DNA from: Ruminiclostridium cellobioparum subsp. termitidis CT1112
GTDB lineage: Bacteria; Bacillota; Clostridia; Acetivibrionales; DSM-1351
Length of the DNA: 64,000 nucleotides
Assembly: GCF_000350485.1 (NCBI RefSeq)
Contig: NZ_AORV01000018.1
Coordinates: 41,382 to 105,381, forward strand
Reading direction: 5' to 3'
The position numbers and the translations under genes are program-made. Shown piece by piece: positions 25,764 to 34,750 of this stretch (within the stretch, counting starts at the first letter, position 1; the number at the start of each line of letters is the position of its first letter). Below the pieces are notes generated by a model. The model did not search any database and was not told the origin of the DNA. It worked only from the letters and a program-made list of their open reading frames with translations.

Positions 25764-26753
25764 TTATGTATTGATATTGAAAAGGCTGTCTAGTTCCTTC
25801 CTGTTCAGTTCCCTTCCGATGACACACAATCTTCCCGTGTAGTCGGCCCCCGAGTCCTTTATTTCAAACTCTCCGGGGACATAATCGAATTGCACCCATT
25901 TACTCCTGTCCGATTGAATAATTCCCTTTGCTCTTAAAATATTGCCGTAGCGTCCGGTGCTGCCCAGGCTCTCCAGTATTTTTTTCAAAGTGGCAGCATC
26001 ATATGTTTCAGGTGTTTCGGCTCCCCATACTTCAAAGAATTCGTCCGCATTATGATGGGTATGCTGTGTTCCTTTACAGCCGCATTTACAGCCTTCCGGG
26101 TGAACATGTCTTTTCAGGACAACCTTTTTTATTTGCTGTTCCAGTGCTGCTGACCCATTCTGCTCGGCGGCCGATATAATCTGCCCGGCATTGAGTTCTT
26201 CCCAGGGAGTGGTAATTATATTTGCTTTGGGATTCAATTTACCGATCTCACCTGTAAATTTCACAAGCTTATCAGCCTCAGCCTTCTGTGAACGGCTGAG
26301 AATAATTGTTTTTGCATGCTTTATCTGATTCTCATAAAATTCTCCGAAATTCAGGATATACATTTTATATTTAAGGATATCGACTACTGTGATCACCATA
26401 TTTATAGTTAACAGGTCTTTTGAGCTCAAGCTGTCACAGGCCTTTAAAATATCCGACAGTTTGCCGACACCCGAAGGTTCGATGATTATTCTGTCAGGCT
26501 TGTACTTATGCAGGACTTCCTCGATGGATTTTCCGAAATCACCAACCAGGGTACAACATATACACCCGGAGTTTATTTCCTTAACTTCTATTCCCGATTC
26601 TTTTAGTATACTTCCGTCTATTCCAATTTCTCCGAACTCGTTTTCAATGATTACCAGCTTTTCATCATGCAGTTTTTCTGCCATAAGCTTTTTTATCAGT
26701 GTAGTTTTTCCTGAACCTAAAAAGCCCGATATAATATCTACTTTTGTCTTCAT
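25764..26753 (-). CDS. G3E GTPase, CobW/ZNG1-like metallochaperone
   Basis: A 329-residue CobW-family GTPase. Walker A GFLGSGKTT, metal motif SGCICCTL (CxCC), Walker B-like IIIEPSG, a His/Cys-rich metal-binding stretch (HVHPEGCKCGCKG followed by QHTHH) and a C-terminal CobW_C domain. The base-recognition motif reads LSRSQ where NKxD is usual. The family delivers metals, mainly zinc or cobalt, to client proteins using GTP. It is the first gene of the operon with the GTPase-permease fusion and the TIGR03943 protein. The promoter region carries a Fur/Zur-like box, so metal-dependent repression is likely. Confidence 0.88.
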   Translation of the reverse strand: MKTKVDIISGFLGSGKTTLIKKLMAEKLHDEKLVIIENEFGEIGIDGSILKESGIEVKEINSGCICCTLVGDFGKSIEEVLHKYKPDRIIIEPSGVGKLSDILKACDSLSSKDLLTINMVITVVDILKYKMYILNFGEFYENQIKHAKTIILSRSQKAEADKLVKFTGEIGKLNPKANIITTPWEELNAGQIISAAEQNGSAALEQQIKKVVLKRHVHPEGCKCGCKGTQHTHHNADEFFEVWGAETPETYDAATLKKILESLGSTGRYGNILRAKGIIQSDRSKWVQFDYVPGEFEIKDSGADYTGRLCVIGRELNRKELDSLFNINT

Positions 26754-26878
26754 TATTACCTCCTGCGAACGTTGATCTCACTAATCGGGACAACAGCTGC
26801 TTTTACTATTCTATGACAGCCTGTACGGACAATATGTAATATGGTGCATATGCTCTGTTTGATTATGAATGTTAATAA

Positions 26879-26895
26879 ATGCGAATGATTCCCAT
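26879..26895. promoter_or_regulatory. Fur/Zur-type 17-base box upstream of the G3E operon
   Basis: ATGCGAATGATTCCCAT is a near-perfect 8-1-8 palindrome (only positions 4 and 14 break symmetry), with the GAAT-N-ATTC centre common to Fur-family boxes. It lies 126 bases upstream of the G3E GTPase and 196 bases upstream of feoA in the divergent region 26754-27090. The gene content downstream suggests Zur; feoAB on the other side suggests Fur. Confidence 0.5.
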
Positions 26896-26974
26896 CAGCA
26901 TATATATTAATATAAATTATTTCTTTCAATATTTCAAGAAAATATTTTTTAAGCATTGTTATATATTTTTTAAT

Positions 26975-27026
26975 TTGAATTGTAACTCTTTAAATTCATA
27001 ATACATAAGTTAGTGTAGGGAAACTT
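26975..27026 (+). promoter_or_regulatory. Candidate promoter and operator of feoAB
   Basis: TTGAAT (26975-26980), a 17-base spacer and ATAATA form a plausible promoter. Immediately downstream, 27007-27026 begins with AAGTT and ends with AACTT around a ten-base centre, a position where a metal-dependent repressor could act. The inverted repeat is short, so this is tentative. Confidence 0.4.
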
Positions 27027-27090
27027 TTTTGTTCACAGCTAACGGAGATTATATAAACCATATACATAATCAAGTATTGGAGGTTCAGTT

Positions 27091-27330
27091 ATGGGAGAAA
27101 AATATATTCAGTTAAATTCCCTGCCTTTAGGAAAAAAAGGTAAAGTAAAAGTACTTACGTCGGAAGGAACCATCCGCAGAAGGATGTTGGATTTGGGACT
27201 GATTGCAGATACCGAAGTTGAAGCGCTTCAAAAAAGTCCGTCCGGTGATCCTGTGGCCTATCATATAAGAGGGGCTGTCATAGCTCTTCGCTCTGAGGAA
27301 GCATCACAAATATTTATCGAAGCTCTCTAG
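27091..27330 (+). CDS. feoA: Ferrous iron transport protein FeoA
   Basis: A 79-residue SH3-like FeoA protein. The hallmark RRMLDLGLIADTEVEAL and the C-terminal AVIALRSEEASQIFI are visible, and the length is normal. The ribosome binding site is GGAGGTT. It lies 92 bases upstream of feoB on the same strand with a stem-loop between them. FeoA binds the cytosolic part of FeoB and supports Fe(II) uptake, which fits an anaerobe. The divergent neighbour is the G3E GTPase operon, so both may respond to the same metal regulator. Confidence 0.93.
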   Translation: MGEKYIQLNSLPLGKKGKVKVLTSEGTIRRRMLDLGLIADTEVEALQKSPSGDPVAYHIRGAVIALRSEEASQIFIEAL

Positions 27331-27352
27331 TCAGACCTGCGGTTTAATTTTT

Positions 27353-27380
27353 CCACGGGCGGCTAAAACTCTGCCCGTGG
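27353..27380 (+). promoter_or_regulatory. Stem-loop between feoA and feoB
   Basis: CCACGGGC and GCCCGTGG form a perfect eight-base GC-rich stem with a 12-base loop. It is followed by CTAAAATATTTTTC, not a strong T-run. It may attenuate transcription or stabilise the feoA end, changing the ratio of FeoA to FeoB. Confidence 0.55.
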
Positions 27381-27421
27381 CTAAAATATTTTTCAAAAAT
27401 ATAAATGAGGAGGTTAATTCA

Positions 27422-29584
27422 ATGGGTTTAACAAGCCAATCCACAGGGACGGGGATACTGACAGATGTACTGGCAAGTGAAATTTACATCAGCCGTACAC
27501 ATCCTGATGATAAAGTGATTGCCCTTGCAGGTAATCCCAATGTCGGAAAAAGCACTGTGTTTAACAGCCTGACCGGTCTTAACCAGCATACGGGCAACTG
27601 GCCGGGAAAAACAGTTACCAATGCACAGGGAAAATACAGGCATAAAGATAAAAATTTCATAATGGTGGACATTCCCGGTACATATTCCTTAATGGCAAAT
27701 TCGGCCGAAGAAGAGATTGCCAGGGATTTTGTCTGCTTTGGAATGCCCGATGCAACAGTTGTTGTAGCAGATGCCACCTGTCTTGAGAGAAACCTGAATC
27801 TGATATTGCAAACACTGGAGATAACCGATAGGGTTGTAGTATGTGTAAACCTTATTGATGAAGCAAAAAGGAAGAAAATCCACATTAAATATGACAGGCT
27901 TTCAAAGCTCCTGGGTGTACCTGTCATACCTACTAATGCCCGAAGCAATAAAGGCCTTGATGAATTGATGGATGCGGTATACGATGTGGCAAACAGGCGC
28001 ATGGCCACAAACCCCATTCAAATTACTTATGACGCAGTAATTGAAGAAGCTGTAAGTATGATCCAGCCTAAAATATGGGAACTGGTTGACGGTAAAATAA
28101 ACAACCGCTGGGTAGCATTCAAGCTGCTGGACGGAGATACAACCCTGCTGAAAACATTGGACGAATATCTTGGTTTTGACCTGATGGAAAATTCGGAATT
28201 ACAGGAGCTGCTTGCGGAGGCAAGAAAATACATGACTGAAAACGGCATCGGAACGGACCGGTTAAGGGATAAAATTGTATCCAGGCTTGTAGGCACTGCA
28301 GAAGAAATAAGCAGCGAGTCGGTTACTTTTGAAAATAAGCAATACAACCGTACCGACAGAAATATAGACCGTATTCTCACATCAAGAATTTTTGGCATTC
28401 CCATCATGCTGGGTATGCTGGCCATTATATTCTGGATCACCATAGCAGGTGCAAATGTGCCCTCGGGACTGCTTTCGGACATGTTTTTCCGGATTGAGGC
28501 AAAGCTCACCGAATTCTTTATGTGGGCAGGTTCGCCAGATTGGCTGCATGGGATTCTGGTCCTTGGTATATACCGGACGCTTGCCTGGGTTGTATCCGTT
28601 ATGCTGCCTCCCATGGCTATATTCTTTCCCCTGTTCACTCTTTTGGAGGATTTGGGTTACCTGCCCCGAGTTGCTTTTAATCTTGATAATTTCTTTAAAA
28701 AAGCATGTGCGCATGGAAAGCAGGCTTTGACCATGTGCATGGGATTTGGCTGTAATGCCGCCGGTGTAATAGGCTGCAGAATTATTGATTCTCCCAGGGA
28801 AAGATTAATAGCCATCATCACAAATGTATTCGTACCCTGTAACGGCCGGTTTCCCACCCTTATAGCCATAGGTACTATTTTTATAGGCGGGACATTCGGG
28901 GGCGCTTTTGAATCGGTGGCTTCCACATTGGCTCTTACAGGAGTTGTTTTGATAGGAATATTTATGACCCTGCTTGTATCCAGGATATTATCGAAAACCA
29001 TACTGAAAGGCCTTCCCTCCTCCTTTACGCTGGAACTGCCTCCATACCGGAAGCCGCAGGTGGGACGTATTATCGTACGATCCATACTGGACAGGACTCT
29101 TTTTGTTCTGGGCCGTGCGGTTGTCATTGCGGCGCCTGCAGGCCTGGTCATATGGCTGATGGCTAACATTAGTATAGGAGATTTGAGCCTCCTGTCACAC
29201 GCCGCCGTTTTTCTTGACCCCTTCGCCAGGCTGCTGGGAATGGACGGATATATACTGATGGCCTTTGTACTTGGCCTGCCGGCCAACGAAATAGTCATAC
29301 CCATCCTCATAATGAGCTATATGGCCTCGGGTTCCATGCTGGAGCTCGAGCAGTTATCCGACCTGAAACAGCTTTTTGTTGCCAATGGTTGGACCTGGCT
29401 TACCGGCGTCTGTGTAATGCTGTTTTCTCTTATGCACTTTCCCTGCGGTACAACCCTATGGACCATACGGAAGGAAAGCCGGAGCTGGAGGTGGACACTG
29501 GCCTCCTTTGCCATACCCACCGCAGCCGGTATTATAGTATGCTTTGCTGTTGCCAATGCGGCAAGGCTGCTGGGCTTGGTATAA
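27422..29584 (+). CDS. feoB: Ferrous iron transporter FeoB
   Basis: About 720 residues. N-terminal GTPase domain with G1 GNPNVGKST, G3 DIPGT and a G4 region VVCVNLIDEA (NxxD), followed by a helical spacer and a membrane part with two Gate motifs; CMGFGCNAAGV and FVPCNGRFPT contain the conserved cysteines. I start at MGLTSQS because GAGGAGG stands nine bases upstream; the longer reading begins in the feoA-feoB spacer. It has about 30 extra residues before G1 compared with E. coli FeoB. It imports Fe(II) across the cytoplasmic membrane, coupled to nucleotide hydrolysis. Confidence 0.95.
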   Translation: MGLTSQSTGTGILTDVLASEIYISRTHPDDKVIALAGNPNVGKSTVFNSLTGLNQHTGNWPGKTVTNAQGKYRHKDKNFIMVDIPGTYSLMANSAEEEIARDFVCFGMPDATVVVADATCLERNLNLILQTLEITDRVVVCVNLIDEAKRKKIHIKYDRLSKLLGVPVIPTNARSNKGLDELMDAVYDVANRRMATNPIQITYDAVIEEAVSMIQPKIWELVDGKINNRWVAFKLLDGDTTLLKTLDEYLGFDLMENSELQELLAEARKYMTENGIGTDRLRDKIVSRLVGTAEEISSESVTFENKQYNRTDRNIDRILTSRIFGIPIMLGMLAIIFWITIAGANVPSGLLSDMFFRIEAKLTEFFMWAGSPDWLHGILVLGIYRTLAWVVSVMLPPMAIFFPLFTLLEDLGYLPRVAFNLDNFFKKACAHGKQALTMCMGFGCNAAGVIGCRIIDSPRERLIAIITNVFVPCNGRFPTLIAIGTIFIGGTFGGAFESVASTLALTGVVLIGIFMTLLVSRILSKTILKGLPSSFTLELPPYRKPQVGRIIVRSILDRTLFVLGRAVVIAAPAGLVIWLMANISIGDLSLLSHAAVFLDPFARLLGMDGYILMAFVLGLPANEIVIPILIMSYMASGSMLELEQLSDLKQLFVANGWTWLTGVCVMLFSLMHFPCGTTLWTIRKESRSWRWTLASFAIPTAAGIIVCFAVANAARLLGLV

Positions 29585-29730
29585 ATTGAGAATTAGTTTA
29601 ATAAACAATGTTGATTATATATTTTCAAAAAATTGAGGAAATAATTTCTGAAAACAAATATAAGTACTATAAAAAAATAACAAATTCATATGTTAATAAA
29701 AAGTTTCTTAAAAATACAAAGGAGATCAGT

Positions 29731-30939
29731 ATGAAAAGCTTTTTAAAAACCGTTGCTTATTTGATTTTTATATTTTTATCCATACTGTTTATTTATTATG
29801 GAAACAGATATGTATGCCATAATCAGTATAATAAGGGAATTAACTATGAAAGAGAGGAAGAATTGAATTACCTGGTTTTTGCAGAGGTGAAAACCATTGA
29901 TAAAATAATAAAAGACACATCCGATCCCTCCAGCCAGAAAATATATTTTAAAGCAGAAATATTCGGGGATAAAAACTATAATAACAATTTAGTAATTGGA
30001 ACACAAATTCTGGATGATACAGATAAGAATGTTGCACAAGTCTCCCCCGGAGACAAGGTGGTGCTGCTGCCCATGGATGACGATTTGATTTTTCAGTATT
30101 ATTACCGTTTTGATAAAATCGTTATTTTAGGAGTTGTTTTTGCAGCATTGGTAATAGTGTTGGGTGGAATAAAAGGAATAAAAACAATCCTTGCACTTGC
30201 TATGACATGCCTGTCAATATTTTTTGTATTCATACCGGCTATCGGCAGAGGTTATAATATTTACTTTTCATCCTGCATCATATGTCTGTATATTATTATC
30301 ACCACTTTTATAATTGTCTACGGCTATAACAGGAAAAGCATGGTAGCAGCCATAAGCTGTCTCACAGGGGTGGTGTTTTCAGTGATAATCACATTTTTAA
30401 TGGACAGCTGGATGAAGCTGACAGGATATATCAATGATGAAACCTATATGCTGGGAAATATATTCGGTATTAAAGATCTGGATGTTAAAGCCATTATATT
30501 TTCAATGATCACCATAGGTGCAATGGGGGCAATCATGGATGTCTCAATGTCAATAACCACCTCCTTATATGAAATCAAGTCAAGTAAGACAAATGCCACT
30601 GCAATGTCTCTTTTAAAGTCAGGAATCTCCATAGGCAGGGATATAATGGGCACAATGACAAATACGCTCATACTTGCCTATATCGGCAGTTCACTGATTG
30701 TTGTTCTGATTTATGCGGGCTCCAATTATTCTTTGTTGAGTCTGGTGAACAAGGAGGAATTAATATTTGAGTTCCTGCAGTCACTTGTAGGCAGTTTGAG
30801 TATTTTACTGACAATTCCCATTACTGCTGTCATATCCTCAGTCTTTTTTACAGATGTGAATAAATACCCTGAAGGTCGAAGCAAGCTGAGAAAACTTCCG
30901 GCAGGATCGGGCCGTTCTGAAAAAATTCAACATCATTGA
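29731..30939 (+). CDS. YibE/F family integral membrane protein
   Basis: About 402 residues with an N-terminal membrane helix (YLIFIFLSILFIYYG), a roughly 90-residue extracytoplasmic domain and then about seven membrane segments, the usual layout of the YibE/YibF family. VLLPMDDDLIFQYYYRFDKI followed by helices and GAIMDVSMSITTSLYEI are typical. I start at MKSFLKT because AAAGGAG lies seven bases upstream; the longer reading has no binding site. It follows feoB after a 146-base AT-rich gap (29585-29730) in which I see nothing else. The molecular function of the family is not known. Confidence 0.8.
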   Translation: MKSFLKTVAYLIFIFLSILFIYYGNRYVCHNQYNKGINYEREEELNYLVFAEVKTIDKIIKDTSDPSSQKIYFKAEIFGDKNYNNNLVIGTQILDDTDKNVAQVSPGDKVVLLPMDDDLIFQYYYRFDKIVILGVVFAALVIVLGGIKGIKTILALAMTCLSIFFVFIPAIGRGYNIYFSSCIICLYIIITTFIIVYGYNRKSMVAAISCLTGVVFSVIITFLMDSWMKLTGYINDETYMLGNIFGIKDLDVKAIIFSMITIGAMGAIMDVSMSITTSLYEIKSSKTNATAMSLLKSGISIGRDIMGTMTNTLILAYIGSSLIVVLIYAGSNYSLLSLVNKEELIFEFLQSLVGSLSILLTIPITAVISSVFFTDVNKYPEGRSKLRKLPAGSGRSEKIQHH

Positions 30940-31012
30940 ACCATTATACAATTTCCAAAAGGCAGCTGTGTCATAAGCACCCAGTGTATGATTTTTTCTT
31001 CATTTCCACCTA

Positions 31013-31085
31013 TTGACTTTTTTAAAATACATGCAATAATATATATGTTGTGTTTAAAATTCAATCGATACACAATATATAGTAT
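31013..31085 (+). promoter_or_regulatory. nrdDG promoter with two NrdR boxes
   Basis: TTGACT (31013-31018) and TAATAT (31037-31042) form a promoter with an 18-base spacer. Two NrdR-like boxes follow: AATATATATGTTGTGT (31038-31053) overlapping the -10, and ACACAATATATAGTAT (31070-31085). They are 32 bases apart centre to centre, the usual three-turn spacing of NrdR box pairs. NrdR, encoded elsewhere, would repress when dATP is abundant. Confidence 0.72.
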
Positions 31086-31159
31086 ATGGATTGAATTCCG
31101 AGCATAAGCATAAAGTAAGGATAAATATCAATCCATTTGCAAAGGAGATAAAAACAGCT

Positions 31160-33247
31160 ATGATAAAGCAGATTGTTAAAAGGGATCGATCTACCGTACC
31201 CTTTAAAAAGGAAAAAATAACTATTGCAATATTCAAGGCTGCCAATGCCGTTGGAGGCAATGATTTTTCCATAGCCGAAGCCTTGAGCTCGGAGGTGGTC
31301 GATATTGCCGGACAGAAATACCCCGAAGGAATTGCAGAGGTGGAAGGCATCCAGGATATTGTTGAAAAGGTTCTTATTGAGACAGGACATGCGAAAACGG
31401 CAAAGGCTTACATACTTTACCGCGAGAAAAGGCGTTCGGCCAGAGAGACAAATGCTTTGATAGGTGCAACAATCAATATGTTTTCAGAATACCTTAACGA
31501 CAGGGACTGGCAGATAAACGAAAATGCCAATACGCAAAAGTCCATAAACGGACTGAATAACTATGTACGGGAAGCTTTTACAAAAAACTACTGGCTCCAT
31601 GAGATTTATCCGGATGATATCAGACAGGCACATTTGTCAGGAGATATACATTTGCATGATCTGGGATTTTTCGGGCCTTACTGTGCCGGCTGGGATCTCC
31701 GTCAAATACTGATGAACGGCTTTGGAGGTGTCGGCGGAAAAGTCGAATCAAAACCGCCGAAACACCTTCGTTCCTTTCTGGGACAGATAGTAAACTCCAC
31801 GTTCACCACACAGGGCGAAACCGCCGGTGCACAGGCCTGGTCATCTATTGATACCTATTGCGCTCCCTTTATACGGTATGACCGGCTGGACTATAAAGCA
31901 GTAAAGCAGGCATTGCAGGAATTTATATTTAATTTGAATGTTCCAACCAGGGTTGGTTTCCAGTGCCCTTTTTCAAACCTGACCTTTGATATCATTCCCC
32001 CAGGCACTTTAAAGGATGAAAGTGTAATTATAGGTGGGAAGCTCCTGCCCGAAAAATACGGTGATTTTCAGGAAGAAATGAACATATTCAACATGGCCTT
32101 TTGTGATGTCATGATGGAGGGGGATTCAAAGGGCAGAGTTTTTACCTTCCCCATTCCTACCATAAACGTAACAAAAGACTTTGACTGGAACAGTCCTGTA
32201 ACCGGGAAGTTCATGGAAATAACCTGCAAGTACGGTATCCCCTATTTCTCAAACTATATTAATTCCGATTTATCACCGGAGGATGCACTTTCCATGTGCT
32301 GCCGTCTGAGACTTGATACCTCCGAACTGCGAAAAAGGGGCGGCGGTCTTTTCGGCTCCAACCCGCTTACGGGTTCTATCGGTGTTGTAACCATTAATCT
32401 TCCCCGCCTTGCATATATATCAAAAAGTGAGTCGGAATTTTTCACACGTCTGTGGCAGCAGATAAATCTGGCTAAAAACAGCCTTGAAATCAAGAGAAAA
32501 GTTATCGAGGAACAGACAGCCAAAGGCTTATACCCGTATTCCGCCAACTATTTGAAAGATGTTAAGCAAAGAACAGATTTCTATTGGTTTAACCATTTCA
32601 ATACCATAGGTATAATTGGAATGAATGAAGCCTGCCTGAACCTGCTAGGTAACGGATCAGACCTGACAACACCTCAGGGTCAGGAGTTCGCAGTCAAAAC
32701 TCTTAATTATATGAGGAGCCTTATTAAGGAAATACAGGAGGAGACTGGACACTATTACAATCTGGAGGCGACTCCGGCCGAAGGCACCAGCTACCGTCTT
32801 GCAAAAAAGGATAAAGAACGGTATCCGGACATTATAACCGCAGGTGGCGCAGTTCCCTATTACACCAATTCAAGCCAGCTGCCCGTCGGCTGCACCGACG
32901 ATATTTTTGAGACACTGGAACTCCAGGATGAGCTGCAGTCTTTGTATACAGGAGGTACAGTCCTTCACCTGTATCTGGGTGAAGAAATAAAAGATACCGG
33001 CTCTGCCAAAAATCTGATAAGGAAGATATTTACCAATTATAAATTGCCGTATATTTCGTTGACTCCGACTTTTTCCATATGCAATAACCATGGGTACCTC
33101 ACGGGAGAGCAGTTCTTCTGTCCTGAATGCGGTGAGGAAACCGAAGTCTGGAGCCGAGTGGTGGGGTATCTCAGACCTGTAAAAAATTATAATGAAGGAA
33201 AACGTGAGGAATACAGATTAAGAAAGAAATATGTCATAAAGGAGTAA
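31160..33247 (+). CDS. nrdD: Anaerobic ribonucleoside-triphosphate reductase (class III)
   Basis: About 695 residues. N-terminal ATP-cone (IVKRDRSTVPFKKEKI onwards) for allosteric control, followed by the ten-stranded barrel with conserved catalytic cysteine regions (FSNLTFDI, CRLRLDTSELRKRGGG). Near the C-terminus, CNNHGYLTGEQFFCPECG is the zinc-ribbon site and RVVGYLRP holds the glycyl-radical Gly. I start at MIKQIVKRD since AAAGGAG precedes it and it matches the family start; the longer reading lies in the promoter leader. It makes deoxyribonucleotides without oxygen. The activase gene follows six bases downstream. Confidence 0.95.
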   Translation: MIKQIVKRDRSTVPFKKEKITIAIFKAANAVGGNDFSIAEALSSEVVDIAGQKYPEGIAEVEGIQDIVEKVLIETGHAKTAKAYILYREKRRSARETNALIGATINMFSEYLNDRDWQINENANTQKSINGLNNYVREAFTKNYWLHEIYPDDIRQAHLSGDIHLHDLGFFGPYCAGWDLRQILMNGFGGVGGKVESKPPKHLRSFLGQIVNSTFTTQGETAGAQAWSSIDTYCAPFIRYDRLDYKAVKQALQEFIFNLNVPTRVGFQCPFSNLTFDIIPPGTLKDESVIIGGKLLPEKYGDFQEEMNIFNMAFCDVMMEGDSKGRVFTFPIPTINVTKDFDWNSPVTGKFMEITCKYGIPYFSNYINSDLSPEDALSMCCRLRLDTSELRKRGGGLFGSNPLTGSIGVVTINLPRLAYISKSESEFFTRLWQQINLAKNSLEIKRKVIEEQTAKGLYPYSANYLKDVKQRTDFYWFNHFNTIGIIGMNEACLNLLGNGSDLTTPQGQEFAVKTLNYMRSLIKEIQEETGHYYNLEATPAEGTSYRLAKKDKERYPDIITAGGAVPYYTNSSQLPVGCTDDIFETLELQDELQSLYTGGTVLHLYLGEEIKDTGSAKNLIRKIFTNYKLPYISLTPTFSICNNHGYLTGEQFFCPECGEETEVWSRVVGYLRPVKNYNEGKREEYRLRKKYVIKE

Positions 33248-33253
33248 TGGGAT

Positions 33254-33940
33254 ATGATGATCGCAGGTATGGTCAAGAGTTCGCTGGTGGATTATCCGGG
33301 TATGGTCTCCTGTGTATTGTTTACGCCCGGCTGCAATTTCGACTGTTTTTACTGCCATAACCGTTCCATACTGGAGGGAACTCATGAGGTACTTTCAGCC
33401 GGATATGTCGAGAGTTTTCTCCGCAGGCGGGCGGGCTTACTGGACGGAGTTGTTATTTCAGGCGGCGAACCCACTTTACAGCCCGACCTGATTCCGTTCA
33501 TAAGAAAAATTAAAAAATCAGGGTACAAAATAAAGCTGGATACAAACGGTTCTTCCCCCTCAACCGTTAAACAAATACTTGATAATGGGTTCTGCGATTA
33601 TTTTGCTGTGGATTACAAAGCCCCTGCCGCCAAATATGAAGAGATTTGCGGCAGAGGTGCCGGCGCCGGGACTGTAAAGGAAACAATACAGCTGTTGGTG
33701 GACGCCGGGGTTGATTTTGAGGTCAGGACTACCGTCATTCCACAGCTTGGAAAGGATGACCTGATAAGTATGTCCAAAGAGCTTCCGGCAGTTCCAAAAT
33801 ATGTCCTGAACCGCTACAGGCCCCCTGAAAATTATAAGGAATATGACAGGTCAAGGATCATGGAAAAACCATATTCCCAGGAAGAAATCAAGTCATTTGC
33901 CGGACTAATGAAAGAATATCAACCCAATACCGTTTGTTAG
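33254..33940 (+). CDS. nrdG: Anaerobic ribonucleotide reductase activating protein (radical SAM)
   Basis: A 228-residue radical SAM enzyme with CNFDCFYC (CxxxCxxC) near residue 24 to bind the 4Fe-4S cluster, ISGGEPTL as the SAM-contacting GGE motif and a TIM-barrel-like body. It abstracts a hydrogen from the NrdD glycine to make the radical. It begins six bases after nrdD with AAAGGAG upstream and is clearly cotranscribed. Its length is that of the COG1180/NrdG2-type activases rather than the shorter E. coli NrdG. Confidence 0.92.
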   Translation: MMIAGMVKSSLVDYPGMVSCVLFTPGCNFDCFYCHNRSILEGTHEVLSAGYVESFLRRRAGLLDGVVISGGEPTLQPDLIPFIRKIKKSGYKIKLDTNGSSPSTVKQILDNGFCDYFAVDYKAPAAKYEEICGRGAGAGTVKETIQLLVDAGVDFEVRTTVIPQLGKDDLISMSKELPAVPKYVLNRYRPPENYKEYDRSRIMEKPYSQEEIKSFAGLMKEYQPNTVC

Positions 33941-34207
33941 CGGCTTCAATGACAAAATCATCTTATAAAACTTTCTTTGTTGACTGGACTGAGTATATTG
34001 TGATATATTGTTTTGGAAACAAGGTCACGAAGGCCTTAAATTTTACCATTGTTCCGTTTAATAGTTTTTATAAAAATCAAACCATGAAGGGATGCTATCA
34101 GGAATAGCTCTGTTTGTGGTTTTTTTATTTCACCTGCAACCATGAAGGCTGCCGAATTTTGGAGCTTTAATGGTTGTTTTTATTTAAATGCGAAAGGGGT
34201 TTTTTTA
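33941..34207 (+). promoter_or_regulatory. Leader of the ECF S-component gene with tandem terminator-like hairpins
   Basis: A 267-base region with three ordered structures. At 34018-34054, GGAA/TTCC, CAA/TTG and GG/CC pairings enclose GGTCACGAAGGCC. At 34079-34122, AAACCA/TGGTTT encloses the hairpin GCTAT-CAGGA-ATAGC and is followed by seven T. At 34137-34176, CAACCAT/ATGGTTG plus AAGGCT/AGCTTT is followed by TTTTTATTT. The last two both begin with ACCATGAAGG. The first terminator can end nrdDG; the second lies only 31 bases before the S-component ATG and looks like attenuation. No known riboswitch class was recognised. Confidence 0.55.
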
Positions 34208-34750
34208 ATGAAAAAGAAATCAGTAAGGGAATTGATTTTATCGGGTTTATCTATCGCAATAGGACTGCTGCTGCCAATGATTTTTCACGCCTTCGGCCTG
34301 GGCTCTGCTTTTCTCCCCATGCACATCCCGGTTCTTATTGCAGGCTTTGCCGTCAGTTTGCCCTTTGCAGTTATTGTAGGGGTACTGACACCTCTCTTAA
34401 GTGCCTTACTCACCGGGATGCCGCCGCTGTTCCCCGTCCTGCCTTTTATGATATTTGAGCTGGCGGCCTACGGAGCGGTAGCAAGCCTTCTGTACAGGAA
34501 ATTCAGGCTGAATGTATACATATCATTGATTGCAAGCATGATAGCAGGAAGAATTGTATCAGGAATGGCAGTGTGGGTGCTTGCCGCATTGTTCGGGGCA
34601 AAACTTCCGGGTCCGGCTGCCTTTGTTGCCGGCAGTATAACAGGAAGTATACCGGGTATTGTCATACAGATTGTATTTATACCTGCATTAGTTATAATAC
34701 TTGACAGAAATAGATTATTAAGAAAAGAGGGATTGTCAGGTGAATCATAA
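34208..34750 (+). CDS. ECF transporter S component (orphan)
   Basis: About 180 residues, five to six hydrophobic helices, and the motif FLPMHIPVLIAGF followed by TPLLSALLTGMPPLFP, typical of ECF S components. I start at MKKKSVREL because AAAGGGG stands eight bases upstream; the longer reading begins inside the leader hairpin. It has no T or A genes nearby, so it would use a shared (group II) energising module. It overlaps the methyltransferase by 11 bases. The leader suggests control by its ligand, which cannot be named from sequence. Confidence 0.8.
   Translation: MKKKSVRELILSGLSIAIGLLLPMIFHAFGLGSAFLPMHIPVLIAGFAVSLPFAVIVGVLTPLLSALLTGMPPLFPVLPFMIFELAAYGAVASLLYRKFRLNVYISLIASMIAGRIVSGMAVWVLAALFGAKLPGPAAFVAGSITGSIPGIVIQIVFIPALVIILDRNRLLRKEGLSGES

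Noticed and set aside
30961..31012. Hairpin terminator after the YibE/F gene
   Set aside because: AGCTGTGTCATAAGCACCC and neighbours contain only short, weak pairings; the T-rich stretch at 30991 is not preceded by a convincing stem.
33941..34207. Cobalamin, TPP, THF or Moco riboswitch before the S component
   Set aside because: None of the conserved boxes of these classes could be found in the leader.
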